64,000 nt of DNA, taken from an uncultured Flavobacteriales bacterium (lineage in GTDB: Bacteria; Bacteroidota; Bacteroidia; Flavobacteriales_G; Salibacteraceae). This document shows, piece by piece, positions 8,166-17,366 of this stretch. Within the stretch, counting starts at the first letter, position 1. Every line of letters starts with the position of its first letter. The position numbers and the translations under genes were made by a program. The stretch spans positions 62,001 to 126,000 of the forward strand of contig CAJQLE010000004.1 of assembly GCA_905479105.1 (NCBI GenBank). Direction: 5' to 3'. The notes beneath the pieces were generated by a model, which was not told where the DNA came from, did not search any database, and worked only from the letters and a program-made list of their open reading frames with translations.

Positions 8166-8178
8166 TGCGGAGAGAGGG
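8166..8178 (-). repeat. 13-bp copy of the tRNA-Ser 3' end (att-like)
   Basis: tgcggagagaggg is identical to 10547-10559, which spans the tRNA-Ser discriminator and acceptor strand, in the same orientation. The two copies bracket 2.4 kb containing one gene. The length is short but a chance match to a tRNA 3' end is unlikely. Confidence 0.5.
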
Positions 8179-8187
8179 TATAAATTT

Positions 8188-8195
8188 TATATTTG
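8188..8195 (+). promoter_or_regulatory. Putative -7 promoter element (TATATTTG)
   Basis: Perfect match to the Bacteroidota -7 consensus TAnnTTTG, 34 bp before the ATG of the SpoIIE gene. The -33 region would fall on or next to the tRNA-Ser fragment. Confidence 0.5.
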
Positions 8196-8229
8196 ACCGA
8201 ATCTGTCGACATTAAACCTATCCAATTTT

Positions 8230-10179
8230 ATGAATAGTAAATTTCAAATTAATCTTCTTACTGTGATCCTAAGTGCTTGTTTTTTTTGTTTTTCTAAGAA
8301 CCTGAAATCAGCCAATTCTGATTCTTTGAAAATGAGTGTTGCACTTGACTCAATTAGTTCAATTTATGATGATGCAGGGATGTCCGCTTATGAAGTTAAG
8401 GAAGCTTTTAAGGACATGCATATCCAGTTTGAGGGGGATTGTAAAACGTATTTAGAAATAGAGGAAAAATATTTTCTAGCGAACATTTTTATGGATCACA
8501 ACTTGGACGAATTTGTCTGGAAATATGCTCAGGACATTGAAATAGAATCTAGAAAGATTAATTATAAACATGGTTTGAGCGGTGCTTATAGTCTCTACGC
8601 ATATATTCATCATTTGCGCGGTGAACATGAAGAAGCTATCAAATACGCTTCACAAAACCTGGAGTTTTATTCTAATAAATCCACGGAAACGGATAATCTA
8701 ATTTCGGCATTGATAATGAGATCCATTGTGGAAACAGATACTGCTTCAGAGATTAATTATCTGCATCAAGCCTTAAGTGTTGCCATTCAAGCGAAGGATA
8801 CTAGCGCTATGAACTCTGTTTATGGCAATATAGCATTCGACTTTATGCAGTTTCGTCAGTTAGATTCAGCATCAATTTATGTTAAAAAAGACTTTGAAAC
8901 AGCGCAAATTTTGAACACCAATAAGGCTTATGCTTATTCATATTGGCTAAAAGGTAACTTGGCAGTATTACAAAAGAATTACGATTCAGCTTATACCTAT
9001 TTTGAGAAGGCGTTAGCTTATAAAACAGACTCTACGAGCAATTTATCACTGGTGAGTTTAAATATGATAATACAGCTTTCTCAAAAAAAGAAGGATTACA
9101 AAACAGCTTTGAGATTAAACAAGAGAAAAGCTTACTATGAGGATAAAAATAATGAGCATTCTAAAATAGAATTGAAGCAAATTTTTGATGAAGTTGCTTA
9201 CTTGAATGAGAAGAAAATCGAACAGCATGCAAGTATTCAATTGCTAGAGGCTGAAAAATTTCAATTCAAGCTTATCCTTATACTCACAGGTTTAATGATT
9301 TTGACACTCGTTGTGTTTATGATTCAGCAATTTAGGATCAAGAGACTGTTGGTAGAGAAGAATAAAGAAATTAGTGCTTCCGAAAAAGAAATAACACAAA
9401 AAAATAAAGAGTTGACAGACTCTATTGCTTATGCCAAGCGGATACAAAGTTCATTGCTCCCAACAAACAATAAATTGGCGTCAACTTTATCTGAACATTT
9501 TGTTTTATATAGTCCAAAAGATATTGTTTCTGGCGACTTTTATTGGCTTACCACTGTCGAAGAATCAGTGCTGTTTGCAGTTGCTGATTGCACTGGACAC
9601 GGTGTGCCTGGGGCATTGGTTAGTGTGGTATGCTACAATAGCTTAAATAAAAGTATTAATGAACTTGGCTCAAGCAAGACCGCTGATATTCTGAACCGAA
9701 CCCGAGAATTGGTTATCTATGAATTTGAAAAGTCTAATGAATCAGTTTCTGATGGAATGGACATTGCACTTTGTGCCTTGGATAAAGAAGGTGTTCTCAG
9801 ATTTTCAGGCGCTAATAGTGGATTGTTAATTTTAAGAAATGATGATATTTTGGAATTTAAAGCAGACAAAATGCCAATAGGTAGCTTTCCAGTCAAATCG
9901 AGTTTTAAGGAGATTAACATTCCATTAGAGGATGGCGATATCATTTATTTGTGCTCAGATGGTTTTTCAGATCAATTTGGAGGGGAGGCAGGCAAAAAGA
10001 TGAAAAAATCAAAATTTAAATCTCTTTTACTTTCTATAAAAGATATGCCAATGACTGATCAGCAATCATTTTTAAACAATGCGCTAAACCAATGGAAAGG
10101 TCAATATGAACAGGTTGATGACATTTGTGTAATGGGTATAAAATTTAAGAAGGGCGCAAATCAATGGCTAAACGCTTAG
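8230..10179 (+). CDS. TPR sensor with SpoIIE/PP2C-type phosphatase domain
   Basis: A signal-transduction protein: the extracytoplasmic N-terminal part senses something and the cytoplasmic domain dephosphorylates Ser/Thr, by family analogy an anti-sigma antagonist. Signal peptide about 1-28; helical TPR-like repeats about 60-320; one transmembrane helix about 345-366; coiled coil about 370-400 (EKEITQKNKELTDSIAYAKR); SpoIIE domain about 410-645 with metal-binding motifs GDFYW, VADCTGHGVPGALVS, DGMDIALCALD and CSDGFSDQFGG. Full length for this common Bacteroidota architecture. No anti-sigma antagonist gene lies next to it. It is the only gene between the two tRNA-Ser 3'-end copies and could have arrived with them. 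Confidence 0.88.
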   Translation: MNSKFQINLLTVILSACFFCFSKNLKSANSDSLKMSVALDSISSIYDDAGMSAYEVKEAFKDMHIQFEGDCKTYLEIEEKYFLANIFMDHNLDEFVWKYAQDIEIESRKINYKHGLSGAYSLYAYIHHLRGEHEEAIKYASQNLEFYSNKSTETDNLISALIMRSIVETDTASEINYLHQALSVAIQAKDTSAMNSVYGNIAFDFMQFRQLDSASIYVKKDFETAQILNTNKAYAYSYWLKGNLAVLQKNYDSAYTYFEKALAYKTDSTSNLSLVSLNMIIQLSQKKKDYKTALRLNKRKAYYEDKNNEHSKIELKQIFDEVAYLNEKKIEQHASIQLLEAEKFQFKLILILTGLMILTLVVFMIQQFRIKRLLVEKNKEISASEKEITQKNKELTDSIAYAKRIQSSLLPTNNKLASTLSEHFVLYSPKDIVSGDFYWLTTVEESVLFAVADCTGHGVPGALVSVVCYNSLNKSINELGSSKTADILNRTRELVIYEFEKSNESVSDGMDIALCALDKEGVLRFSGANSGLLILRNDDILEFKADKMPIGSFPVKSSFKEINIPLEDGDIIYLCSDGFSDQFGGEAGKKMKKSKFKSLLLSIKDMPMTDQQSFLNNALNQWKGQYEQVDDICVMGIKFKKGANQWLNA

Positions 10180-10635
<456 letters not shown>

Positions 10636-10652
10636 ATTTGAAATTGGGAGCG

Positions 10653-10660
10653 CAAAAGTA
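10653..10660 (-). promoter_or_regulatory. Putative tRNA-Ser promoter -7 element (TACTTTTG)
   Basis: On the minus strand TATACTTTTGCG lies 18 bp upstream of the tRNA-Ser 5' end and matches TAnnTTTG. The same 12-mer context occurs upstream of the SRP RNA (37701), supporting use as a strong stable-RNA promoter. Confidence 0.65.
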
Positions 10661-10690
10661 TAAGAATCATGAAATAATTTTAAGTTTTAG

Positions 10691-11113
10691 CTATAATCTT
10701 TCAATAACTACTTTATTTCCTTTCAATTTATGTTTCCATTCATTTTCTGGAAATATTCTCTTCGCCCATTTAAGATAGACTTTAGTGCGCTTTGTAGGTC
10801 CATTATCAGACTCATTGTTTTCTGTTGGTTCTCCTGAAAACTCGTAGTGATGAACCTTTATATTTTTGGTTTTAAAGTCTTGAATGATCTCAAGTATGGT
10901 CATCATCACTGAATAGAACTCGCCTTTATTGGTCAATACATATTCCTCTCCTTCGAATTCATCGTTCAAAACGCCAAAAACTATATTGGCTGAGAGAATA
11001 TCAGATTGTTTCCTTCCTAAACGCACCTCATAGAGAATATCTGCATCGGTAGTAAAAAAGTATACACCAGCCGATGGGATTGAAGGAGCAATATATTTAA
11101 AGACCTTTGGCAT
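10691..11113 (-). CDS. Conserved-looking hypothetical protein
   Basis: 140 residues, no signal peptide or membrane segment, so cytoplasmic. Pattern: beta-strands with FGVLND in the middle, a helix (YSVMMTILEIIQDFKTK), then a beta segment and a C-terminal basic helix (KWAKRIFPENEW) ending KVVIERL. This resembles small alpha/beta proteins of unknown function that occur in Bacteroidota next to tRNAs or toxin-antitoxin loci, but I cannot name the family. Divergent from the TerB-DnaJ gene. Confidence 0.6.
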   Translation of the reverse strand: MPKVFKYIAPSIPSAGVYFFTTDADILYEVRLGRKQSDILSANIVFGVLNDEFEGEEYVLTNKGEFYSVMMTILEIIQDFKTKNIKVHHYEFSGEPTENNESDNGPTKRTKVYLKWAKRIFPENEWKHKLKGNKVVIERL

Positions 11114-11142
11114 TTACTTTAATAGCCACAATTTTAATCAAT

Positions 11143-11150
11143 TATCTTTG
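11143..11150 (+). promoter_or_regulatory. Putative -7 promoter element (TATCTTTG)
   Basis: TATCTTTG fits TAnnTTTG and lies 11 bp before the ATG of the TerB-DnaJ gene, implying a very short leader. Confidence 0.45.
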
Positions 11151-11161
11151 GCTGCTTCATT

Positions 11162-11881
11162 ATGGGTTCAAAGTATGCAAAATGGCTCGGAGGAGCATTA
11201 GGATGGACGTTTGGCGGTCCAATTGGTGGGTTAGTAGGATTTTCCCTGGGATATTTATGGCAAAATGCCACGCTAGAAGTTAATCCATCTGGCGATCATT
11301 CTGGTCGACAGACCCATCAAGGTGATTTCGCAATTAGTTTACTTGTGCTTGCATCTGAAATAATGCGTGCAGATGATAAAGTACTCAAATCTGAATTGAA
11401 TTATGTCAAACGATTTTTGATTGCACAATTTGGTGATGACAAATCGAAAGAATTATTACGCGTTTTAAAGGATTTGCTTCAGCGAGATATTGACCTTGTG
11501 CCCGTTTGTAAGCAAATTGTCGGCTTTATGAGTCATGCGCAGAGACTTCAATTGGTGCATTTTTTAATTGGAATTGCAAATGCTGATGGGGAATTACATA
11601 AAAAGGAATGGGAGCTCGTAAAGCGCATAGCGGGTCTCTTATTAATTTCCCGAAAGGATTTGATATCGCTTGAGGCTATGTATGAGATTGACGCTGATCG
11701 ATACTATCGTATTTTGGAAATTGAACCGAATGCAACTGCGGACGAGATAAAGACTGCCTATCGAAAAATGGCAAAGAAATATCATCCCGATAAGTTGGGA
11801 GATGTTGGTGAAGATGTTCTAAAGGCTGCAGAAGAGAAATTTCGACAGGTGCAGGAAGCTTATGAAAAATTGAATAAATAA
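11162..11881 (+). CDS. TerB-like/DnaJ-domain membrane-associated co-chaperone (DjlA-like)
   Basis: Domain order matches DjlA-type proteins: a Gly-rich hydrophobic N-terminal segment (about 8-38), a TerB-like helical domain (about 55-165, acidic, with [16 protein letters not shown]) and a C-terminal J domain (about 178-239) with the HPDK motif needed to stimulate Hsp70 ATPase. It would act with DnaK at the inner membrane. Four bases separate it from the FKBP gene, and both are folding factors, so a two-gene operon is likely. Confidence 0.88.
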   Translation: MGSKYAKWLGGALGWTFGGPIGGLVGFSLGYLWQNATLEVNPSGDHSGRQTHQGDFAISLLVLASEIMRADDKVLKSELNYVKRFLIAQFGDDKSKELLRVLKDLLQRDIDLVPVCKQIVGFMSHAQRLQLVHFLIGIANADGELHKKEWELVKRIAGLLLISRKDLISLEAMYEIDADRYYRILEIEPNATADEIKTAYRKMAKKYHPDKLGDVGEDVLKAAEEKFRQVQEAYEKLNK

Positions 11882-11888
11882 TAAATTG

Positions 11889-12665
11889 ATGAAAAAAGTA
11901 GTTGTTTTTAGTTTTCTTATTGGATTAACTTTTGTCTCTCTTGCTCAAAAGGCTACAGGAGATAAACAAGATGAAATTATTAAATCTCAAAAGGAGACAA
12001 CGGAAAAGCTGAATGCCGTTATCGAGAATCAGTCAGACTTAATTAGTCTTTACGGTGGTCAAGTAGATATGACGAAAGAAATAGATGCAGTAAGTTACGC
12101 GTATGGCATTTCTATTGGTGAAAATCTGAAAGCGCAGGGCATGAGTGATATGAATCTTTCTGCATTGAGTAAAGGATTGATTGAATCAATGCTAGGAAGA
12201 AATACACTGATTTCACCGCAGAATGCTCAAGAAATTTTAAATCAATACATGACTAAATTAACAGAAGAGAGAATGAAAGAGGCACAGTTGGCATCAAAGG
12301 CATATTTTGATCAAAATGGAAAGCGTGAAGGGGTTACGAGTACCGAAAGTGGTCTTCAATATGAAGTGCTTAAAAAAGGAGATGGAGCTAAGCCTTCAGC
12401 CACTAGTAAGGTTACTGTTCATTATCACGGAACGAAACTTGATGGTAGTGTTTTCGATAGCAGTGTAGATCGGGGAGAGCCTGCTACTTTTGGACTTAAC
12501 CAAGTTATTAAAGGATGGACCGAAGGTGTCCAGTTGATGAGCCTTGGTTCTAAGTTTAAGTTTTATGTGCCTAGTGATTTAGCATATGGAGATCGCGGTG
12601 CAGGAGGAAAGATTGGTCCGGGAGAGACGTTGATTTTTGAAGTCGAGTTAATCTCTTTTGAATAG
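11889..12665 (+). CDS. Exported FKBP-type peptidyl-prolyl isomerase
   Basis: The ATG at 11889 is preferred to the overlapping TTG at 11886. Signal peptide MKKVVVFSFLIGLTFVSLAQ, so periplasmic or outer-membrane associated. Residues about 65-145 form the helical FkpA/Mip-type dimerisation domain (SYAYGISIGENLKAQGM), and 165-258 the FKBP domain with VHYHGTKLDGSVFDSS, the GWTEGVQLM loop, YGDRGAGGKIGPGETLIFEVEL. All core active-site aromatic positions are present. Catalyses proline isomerisation of envelope proteins. Confidence 0.92.
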   Translation: MKKVVVFSFLIGLTFVSLAQKATGDKQDEIIKSQKETTEKLNAVIENQSDLISLYGGQVDMTKEIDAVSYAYGISIGENLKAQGMSDMNLSALSKGLIESMLGRNTLISPQNAQEILNQYMTKLTEERMKEAQLASKAYFDQNGKREGVTSTESGLQYEVLKKGDGAKPSATSKVTVHYHGTKLDGSVFDSSVDRGEPATFGLNQVIKGWTEGVQLMSLGSKFKFYVPSDLAYGDRGAGGKIGPGETLIFEVELISFE

Positions 12666-12672
12666 AGATTAT

Positions 12673-13539
12673 TTAGTTGTTTTTCCAACCATCTATGTCA
12701 GACTGTATTCTCTCCTCATAGGAGAATTCACCGTCATTTTTCTTTGCATCCTCTATTCCAATTACAATTGCTTTTTCTGCCATTGCTATTGCTTGCTTTG
12801 AGTCTTTATTCTGAGCTAGTAAACTAGAGTAAACCCAGCAGCTATACCAGTTTGTACTGTTTAGTTCAATTGACTTTTTGATCCATTCAAGACCTTCTGT
12901 TGTCATTTCAACGTCACGCGCATAACTCGCAGCTGATCGGTAAACCTTCCACTTATCTTCTTCTTTTGAATCGGCAAGAGCATTTTCTATGTTGACTTTA
13001 ACTTGGGAAGTAGGGTCCGCTTGAATATTCAAATTAACTTGTAGATCTGACCAATTCATTGATAAAACAGCTGAATTCATGCTTACATCCGTGAAATGAT
13101 ACTCCAGTCGCTCAGCAGGAGTGCTTGCTTTAATTGGAGCAACTGATACGCGCAATTGATCCATTTCTTTTTTGTAATCGCCAGCTCCCCAAAGCTCAGT
13201 TTCTTTATTAAAAATCAAGGTCCATTCCTTTTCAGAAATTGGAATGATGAATAGTGAATAGTTTCCTTTCGGTAAAGATTCATTTTCAATTTTTATATCT
13301 GCTGAAGTGATTACTTGAGTCGCCTTATTTGCTCCAGCTCTCCAGATTTCATTGTAAGGAACTAAGTCTCCCCAAATAGTTCTGTCGTTAACACCAGGAC
13401 GAGAATACTCAATAGTTACATCTGTAAATCCAATTCTTTGCATAACAGATGCTGAAGGACTTGGTTTAGGTAGATCTTGGGCTTGAACGCCTGCGGTGAA
13501 GGATAGACCGACTAATATGGAAATAAATATTTGTTTCAT
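12673..13539 (-). CDS. Secreted DUF2911 protein
   Basis: Signal peptide (MKQIFISILVGLSFTAGVQAQ). The DUF2911 domain (about 22-175) is recognised by its conserved core SASVMQRIGFTDVTIEYSRP, then GRxIWG-like RTIWGDLVPYNEIWRAGANKAT and LPKGNYSLFIIP. The C-terminal 110 residues are helical and TPR-like (WIKKSIELN...AIAMAEKAIVIG). Family function is unknown; such proteins are abundant in gliding and marine Bacteroidota. It converges on the FKBP gene with 7 bp between stops, leaving no room for a separate terminator. Confidence 0.88.
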   Translation of the reverse strand: MKQIFISILVGLSFTAGVQAQDLPKPSPSASVMQRIGFTDVTIEYSRPGVNDRTIWGDLVPYNEIWRAGANKATQVITSADIKIENESLPKGNYSLFIIPISEKEWTLIFNKETELWGAGDYKKEMDQLRVSVAPIKASTPAERLEYHFTDVSMNSAVLSMNWSDLQVNLNIQADPTSQVKVNIENALADSKEEDKWKVYRSAASYARDVEMTTEGLEWIKKSIELNSTNWYSCWVYSSLLAQNKDSKQAIAMAEKAIVIGIEDAKKNDGEFSYEERIQSDIDGWKNN

Positions 13540-13565
13540 GTTTAATTTAATTGATTTGTATGGAA

Positions 13566-13593
13566 CAAAAAAAGGCTGAATAAACCAGCCTTT
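13566..13593 (-). terminator. Intrinsic terminator of the SPT-like gene
   Basis: Stem aaaggctg (13571-13578) / cagccttt (13586-13593) with a T7 run on the minus strand, 20 bp past the stop at 13614. Confidence 0.85.
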
Positions 13594-13613
13594 TAGAATT
13601 TTGAATGATATGA

Positions 13614-14858
13614 TTAAGCGTAAACTATTTTGTCTTTTGAGTAAAAACCATTCTGAAGTTTGTCTTTCACTTTGGTGAAAATGTCAATTGTGTAAAGAAC
13701 GTCTTCTTCGGTATGAGAGGCCGTTGGTATAAGCCTAAGCATGATCGTGTCTTTTGGCACTACAGGATAAATTACCATAGAGCAGAAGATACCGTGATTC
13801 TCTCTTAGATCAAGAATAACATTGGCAGCTTCAAATGGCCCGCCACTCAAGAAAACCGGAGTCACTGGAGAATTTGTTCTTCCAAGATTGAATCCATTCG
13901 CCACCAATTTGCTTTGTAATGAGTTTACAATCTTCCAAAGTTTTTCTTTATGCTGAGGCTGATCTCTCATTAATTCAAGTCTTTTCAATGCGCCAATTAC
14001 AATAGGCATTGGCAATGATTTAGCGAAAATTTGAGAACGAGTGTTGTATCTCAAGTATTCAACAATCTTTTCATCACTTGAAATGAATCCTCCGATTAGG
14101 GCGAATGATTTAGCAAATGTTCCAAAGTAAACATCAATGCCATCCATGCAGCTTTGCTCTTCACCTGTTCCCGCACCTGTTGCACCCATTGTTCCTATTC
14201 CATGGGCATCATCCACAAAAAGGCGGAAGTCAAACTCACTCTTCAAGTCGACAACCTCTTTTAATTTTCCTTGGTCTCCTGCCATTCCGAAAACACCTTC
14301 AGTGATTACTAAAATACCACCATTGGTATCCTCAACAAGTTTTTCAGCTCTTCCAAGCTGAGTTCTAAGGCTTTCAATGTCATTATGTTGGTATACGAAT
14401 CGCTTGCCAACATGCATTCTCATGCCATCCATAATGCAGGCATGAGCTTCACTGTCATAAACTATAACGTCATTTCTGTCAACTAAAGCGTCAACCGTTG
14501 AAGCCATCCCTTGGTAACCAAAGTTTAATAAGATGGTATCTTCTTTTCCAACGTAGGCGGATAGTTCATTCTCAAGCTGCTCATGATAATTGGAATTACC
14601 CGACATCATTCTAGCTCCCATTGGATAAGCCAATCCCCAATCTGCCGCAGCTTTAGTGTCTGCTTCGCGCACTTCGGGGTGATTTGCTAATCCTAAGTAG
14701 TTATTTAAACTCCACGTGAGCACATCCTTTCCTCGGAATTGCATTCTATTGGATATAGGGCCTTCTAACTTAGGGAAGAAAAAGTATCCATGTCCCACTT
14801 GACTATATTGACCAAGTGGTCCTCTGTTTTCCTTAATTTTCTCAAAAATGTCTTTCAT
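13614..14858 (-). CDS. Serine palmitoyltransferase-like alpha-oxoamine synthase
   Basis: PLP enzyme that condenses an amino acid with an acyl thioester, releasing CO2. 414 residues, usual length. Visible motifs: YLGLANHP near residue 54, GARMMSGNS (82-90), EAHA with stacking His139, DDAHG (216-220) and PLP lysine K250 in GTFAKSFALIGG. In Bacteroidota this subgroup makes the base of sphingolipids (serine plus palmitoyl-CoA) or of sulfonolipids (cysteate in place of serine); glycine C-acetyltransferase (Kbl) is the close relative. The sequence alone does not settle the substrate. Monocistronic with its own terminator, divergent from bamD. Confidence 0.85.
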   Translation of the reverse strand: MKDIFEKIKENRGPLGQYSQVGHGYFFFPKLEGPISNRMQFRGKDVLTWSLNNYLGLANHPEVREADTKAAADWGLAYPMGARMMSGNSNYHEQLENELSAYVGKEDTILLNFGYQGMASTVDALVDRNDVIVYDSEAHACIMDGMRMHVGKRFVYQHNDIESLRTQLGRAEKLVEDTNGGILVITEGVFGMAGDQGKLKEVVDLKSEFDFRLFVDDAHGIGTMGATGAGTGEEQSCMDGIDVYFGTFAKSFALIGGFISSDEKIVEYLRYNTRSQIFAKSLPMPIVIGALKRLELMRDQPQHKEKLWKIVNSLQSKLVANGFNLGRTNSPVTPVFLSGGPFEAANVILDLRENHGIFCSMVIYPVVPKDTIMLRLIPTASHTEEDVLYTIDIFTKVKDKLQNGFYSKDKIVYA

Positions 14859-14978
14859 ACAATGAGATATTGGTTTAATTCAAAAATGATCGCAAAGTTA
14901 GTAACATTAATTTCGATAGAATGTTGATTAAGCTGTATAAGGAATCATTTATTAACACGTTAAAACGAATAAGAGCAT

Positions 14979-14986
14979 TAATTTCG
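14979..14986 (+). promoter_or_regulatory. Putative bamD operon -7 element (TAATTTCG)
   Basis: Seven of eight matches to TAnnTTTG, 8 bp before the bamD ATG, giving a nearly leaderless transcript start for the bamD-rpoZ-coaBC-DUF4835 unit. Confidence 0.45.
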
Positions 14987-14994
14987 CGGGTTCA

Positions 14995-15801
14995 ATGAAA
15001 CTAAGACTTCTCATAGCTATTTTGACGTTTTTCACCATTCTAAATTCATGCACTGAATATAGAAAGGTTTTGAAAAGTGATGATATGCAATACAAGTATG
15101 ATACGGCTTTGAAGTATTATAAAGATGGAAAGTACACTAGAGCCTATCCGCTTCTAGAAGAATTATACATCGTTTATAGAGGAACAACAAAAGGTGAGCG
15201 AATTGCTTATTTGCAAGCGAAGTCTGACTTTAATTTGAAAGACTACATCTTAGCTTCTCATCGATTGAGTCAGTTTTACAAGAATTATCCTGGATCTGAG
15301 TATGCTGAAGAGTGTCAGTTTTTATCGGCTTATTGTAATTATTTAATGTCTCCAAAGTGGTCTTTGGATCAGGCCGATACTTACAAGGCAATTCGTTCTT
15401 TTCAATTATTCACTATTGAATACCCCGAGAGCTCGAGAATTGATTCTTGCAATATGCTGCTGGATGAGATGCGTTTAAAATTGGAATTGAAGGATTACAA
15501 AGCAGCCAAGTTGTTCTATAAAATGGATCGCTATCGCGCTGCTCAGATGGCTTTTTCAAATTTTAATAGATCTTATCCGTCTAGTAAAATGAAGGAGGAA
15601 ACATCCTTTTTGGAATATAAGTCTGCCTTCTTACTTGCATCAAATAGTGTAGAAGATAAAAAAATGGAGAGAATTGAAGCAGCAATGGATGCTTACGTTA
15701 CTTTTGTCGACCGTTTTCCAAGTAGTGAAAACCTTAGAGAAGCAGAGAGTATGTTCGAAAAGCTTCAAAGAATGCAACAGGAATCTAAAAACATAAGTTG
15801 A
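14995..15801 (+). CDS. bamD: Outer membrane assembly lipoprotein BamD
   Basis: Essential lipoprotein of the BAM complex that folds beta-barrel proteins into the outer membrane. Lipobox LNSC at Cys19; the remaining sequence is TPR repeats of the BamD type (KYYKDGKYTRAYPLLEELY, then SQFYKNYPGSEYAEECQFLSAYC and FTIEYPESSRIDSCNMLLDEMR). 268 residues, normal length. It leads a compact operon; rpoZ starts 1 bp after its stop. This gene order is characteristic of Bacteroidota and supports the assignment. Confidence 0.95.
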   Translation: MKLRLLIAILTFFTILNSCTEYRKVLKSDDMQYKYDTALKYYKDGKYTRAYPLLEELYIVYRGTTKGERIAYLQAKSDFNLKDYILASHRLSQFYKNYPGSEYAEECQFLSAYCNYLMSPKWSLDQADTYKAIRSFQLFTIEYPESSRIDSCNMLLDEMRLKLELKDYKAAKLFYKMDRYRAAQMAFSNFNRSYPSSKMKEETSFLEYKSAFLLASNSVEDKKMERIEAAMDAYVTFVDRFPSSENLREAESMFEKLQRMQQESKNIS

Positions 15802-15802
15802 A

Positions 15803-16162
15803 ATGGATTTATTGAAAGAATATCAGAAATATGAAGCACCAGCGAGTGCAGTTACCCGCGATGTTCAAACATTAGAGGCGCAGTGTACGAATCTATATGA
15901 GGCGATTACGATTGTTGCGAAGCGCTCAAATCAAGTTGGAACTCAGATCAAACAAGAACTTGACTCGAAGTTGTTGGAATTTGCTTCAGTCACTGATAGC
16001 CTTGAGGAGATCTTTGAAAATAGAGAGCAAATCGAAATTTCAAAGATGTACGAGAGATTGCCTAAGCCATCAACCTTGGCTATGGAAGAATTCATTGCTG
16101 GTCGCGTTTATTACCGTAGACCAGAGATAGAATCATCTACTGAGGAAAGCTCAGAAGCCTAA
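15803..16162 (+). CDS. rpoZ: RNA polymerase omega subunit (RpoZ/Rpb6 family)
   Basis: Small subunit that stabilises RNA polymerase assembly. 119 residues; the conserved core is NLYEAITIVAKRSNQVG followed by the helix QIKQELDSKLLEFA and, late, LPKPSTLAMEEFIAGRVYYRRP, all typical of the Bacteroidota omega/K14-like family. Located between bamD and coaBC, the usual position in this phylum. Confidence 0.93.
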   Translation: MDLLKEYQKYEAPASAVTRDVQTLEAQCTNLYEAITIVAKRSNQVGTQIKQELDSKLLEFASVTDSLEEIFENREQIEISKMYERLPKPSTLAMEEFIAGRVYYRRPEIESSTEESSEA

Positions 16163-16172
16163 TTATTTCCCG

Positions 16173-17366
16173 ATGCTGAAGGGGAAAAAGATACTGCTTG
16201 GCATTACAGGTAGTATTGCAGCGTATAAAGTTATTTCTCTCGCAAGAGAGCTAGTAAAGAAAGGAGCCGATGTGCGTGTTGTAATGACGCCATCGGCTTT
16301 ATCTTTTGTTACCCCTCTTACACTGGCCACAATTACTAAGAACCCTGTTCACAGTGCATATATAGCTGATGAACTAACTGGTGAATGGTCAAATCACGTT
16401 GAACTTGGTAAGTGGGCTGACCTTATGGTTATTGCCCCTCTATCAGCCAATACATTAGCTAAGTTGGTGACTGGTGAATGTGATAATTTGCTTTTGGCTG
16501 TCGTTCTTAGTCTAAGCTGTCCGCTTGTTGTCGCTCCAGCAATGGATTTGGATATGTCTGATCATTGGACTACTGTCGGGAATCTCAAAATCCTGAAGGA
16601 TAAAGGAGTTAATGTTTTAGATTTTGATGAAGGAGAGCTCGCAAGTGGATTGGTTGGAAAAGGCAGAATGAAGGAGCCTGAATATATCCTTGAAATTGTT
16701 GATGAGTTCTTTGACCTAAAATCTAATTTGAAAGGAAAAAAGCTTCTTATTACTGCAGGACCTACGTATGAAGCTATAGATCCCGTCCGTTTTATTGGAA
16801 ATCACTCGTTAGGAAAAATGGGTTTTGCTATTGCAGCCGAAGCAGTTGAACGCGGTGCCGAAGTTGTTTTAATTTCTGGTCCAACACAGCTTGAAACACC
16901 CAGCAATCTTGAAAGGATTAATATCACATCAGCTGCTGAAATGTTTAAAGCAGTTGAAGAACATTATGATTCTTGTGATTCTCTGATAATGTCAGCGGCT
17001 GTTGCCGATTATAGACCCGCAGTTGTTGCCGAGAATAAGCTTAAAAAAGAGAAGGACTCTTTACAAAGCATTCAGATGGAGCCTACTCAAGATATTCTGT
17101 TGAATTGTGGGAAAAATAAGAAAAGACAAGTGCTTATAGGGTTTGCTCTTGAAACTGAAAATGAATTAGAGAATGCTAAGAAAAAGCTAAGTAATAAAAA
17201 CTTAGACTTACTCGTTTTAAACTCTCTAAGAGATGAAGGAGCGGGATTTGGCACTGACACTAATCGTGTAACTTTTGTATTTCCAGACAGAACACAACAA
17301 AATGATTTAAAAACAAAGCATGACGTTGCTAAAGACATACTCGATGAGCTCGAAAAGCTGGTATAA
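16173..17366 (+). CDS. coaBC: Bifunctional phosphopantothenoylcysteine decarboxylase/synthetase
   Basis: Catalyses two coenzyme A steps: CTP-dependent ligation of cysteine to 4'-phosphopantothenate (CoaB) and decarboxylation by an FMN enzyme (CoaC). CoaC half about 1-180 with LGITGSIAAYK and the catalytic-His region SNHVELGKWAD. CoaB half about 185-397 with ITAGPTYEAIDPVRFIGN, the SLGKMGFAIA nucleotide loop and KLKKEK. 397 residues, full length. Third gene of the bamD operon; its 3' end overlaps the DUF4835 gene. Confidence 0.95.
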   Translation: MLKGKKILLGITGSIAAYKVISLARELVKKGADVRVVMTPSALSFVTPLTLATITKNPVHSAYIADELTGEWSNHVELGKWADLMVIAPLSANTLAKLVTGECDNLLLAVVLSLSCPLVVAPAMDLDMSDHWTTVGNLKILKDKGVNVLDFDEGELASGLVGKGRMKEPEYILEIVDEFFDLKSNLKGKKLLITAGPTYEAIDPVRFIGNHSLGKMGFAIAAEAVERGAEVVLISGPTQLETPSNLERINITSAAEMFKAVEEHYDSCDSLIMSAAVADYRPAVVAENKLKKEKDSLQSIQMEPTQDILLNCGKNKKRQVLIGFALETENELENAKKKLSNKNLDLLVLNSLRDEGAGFGTDTNRVTFVFPDRTQQNDLKTKHDVAKDILDELEKLV

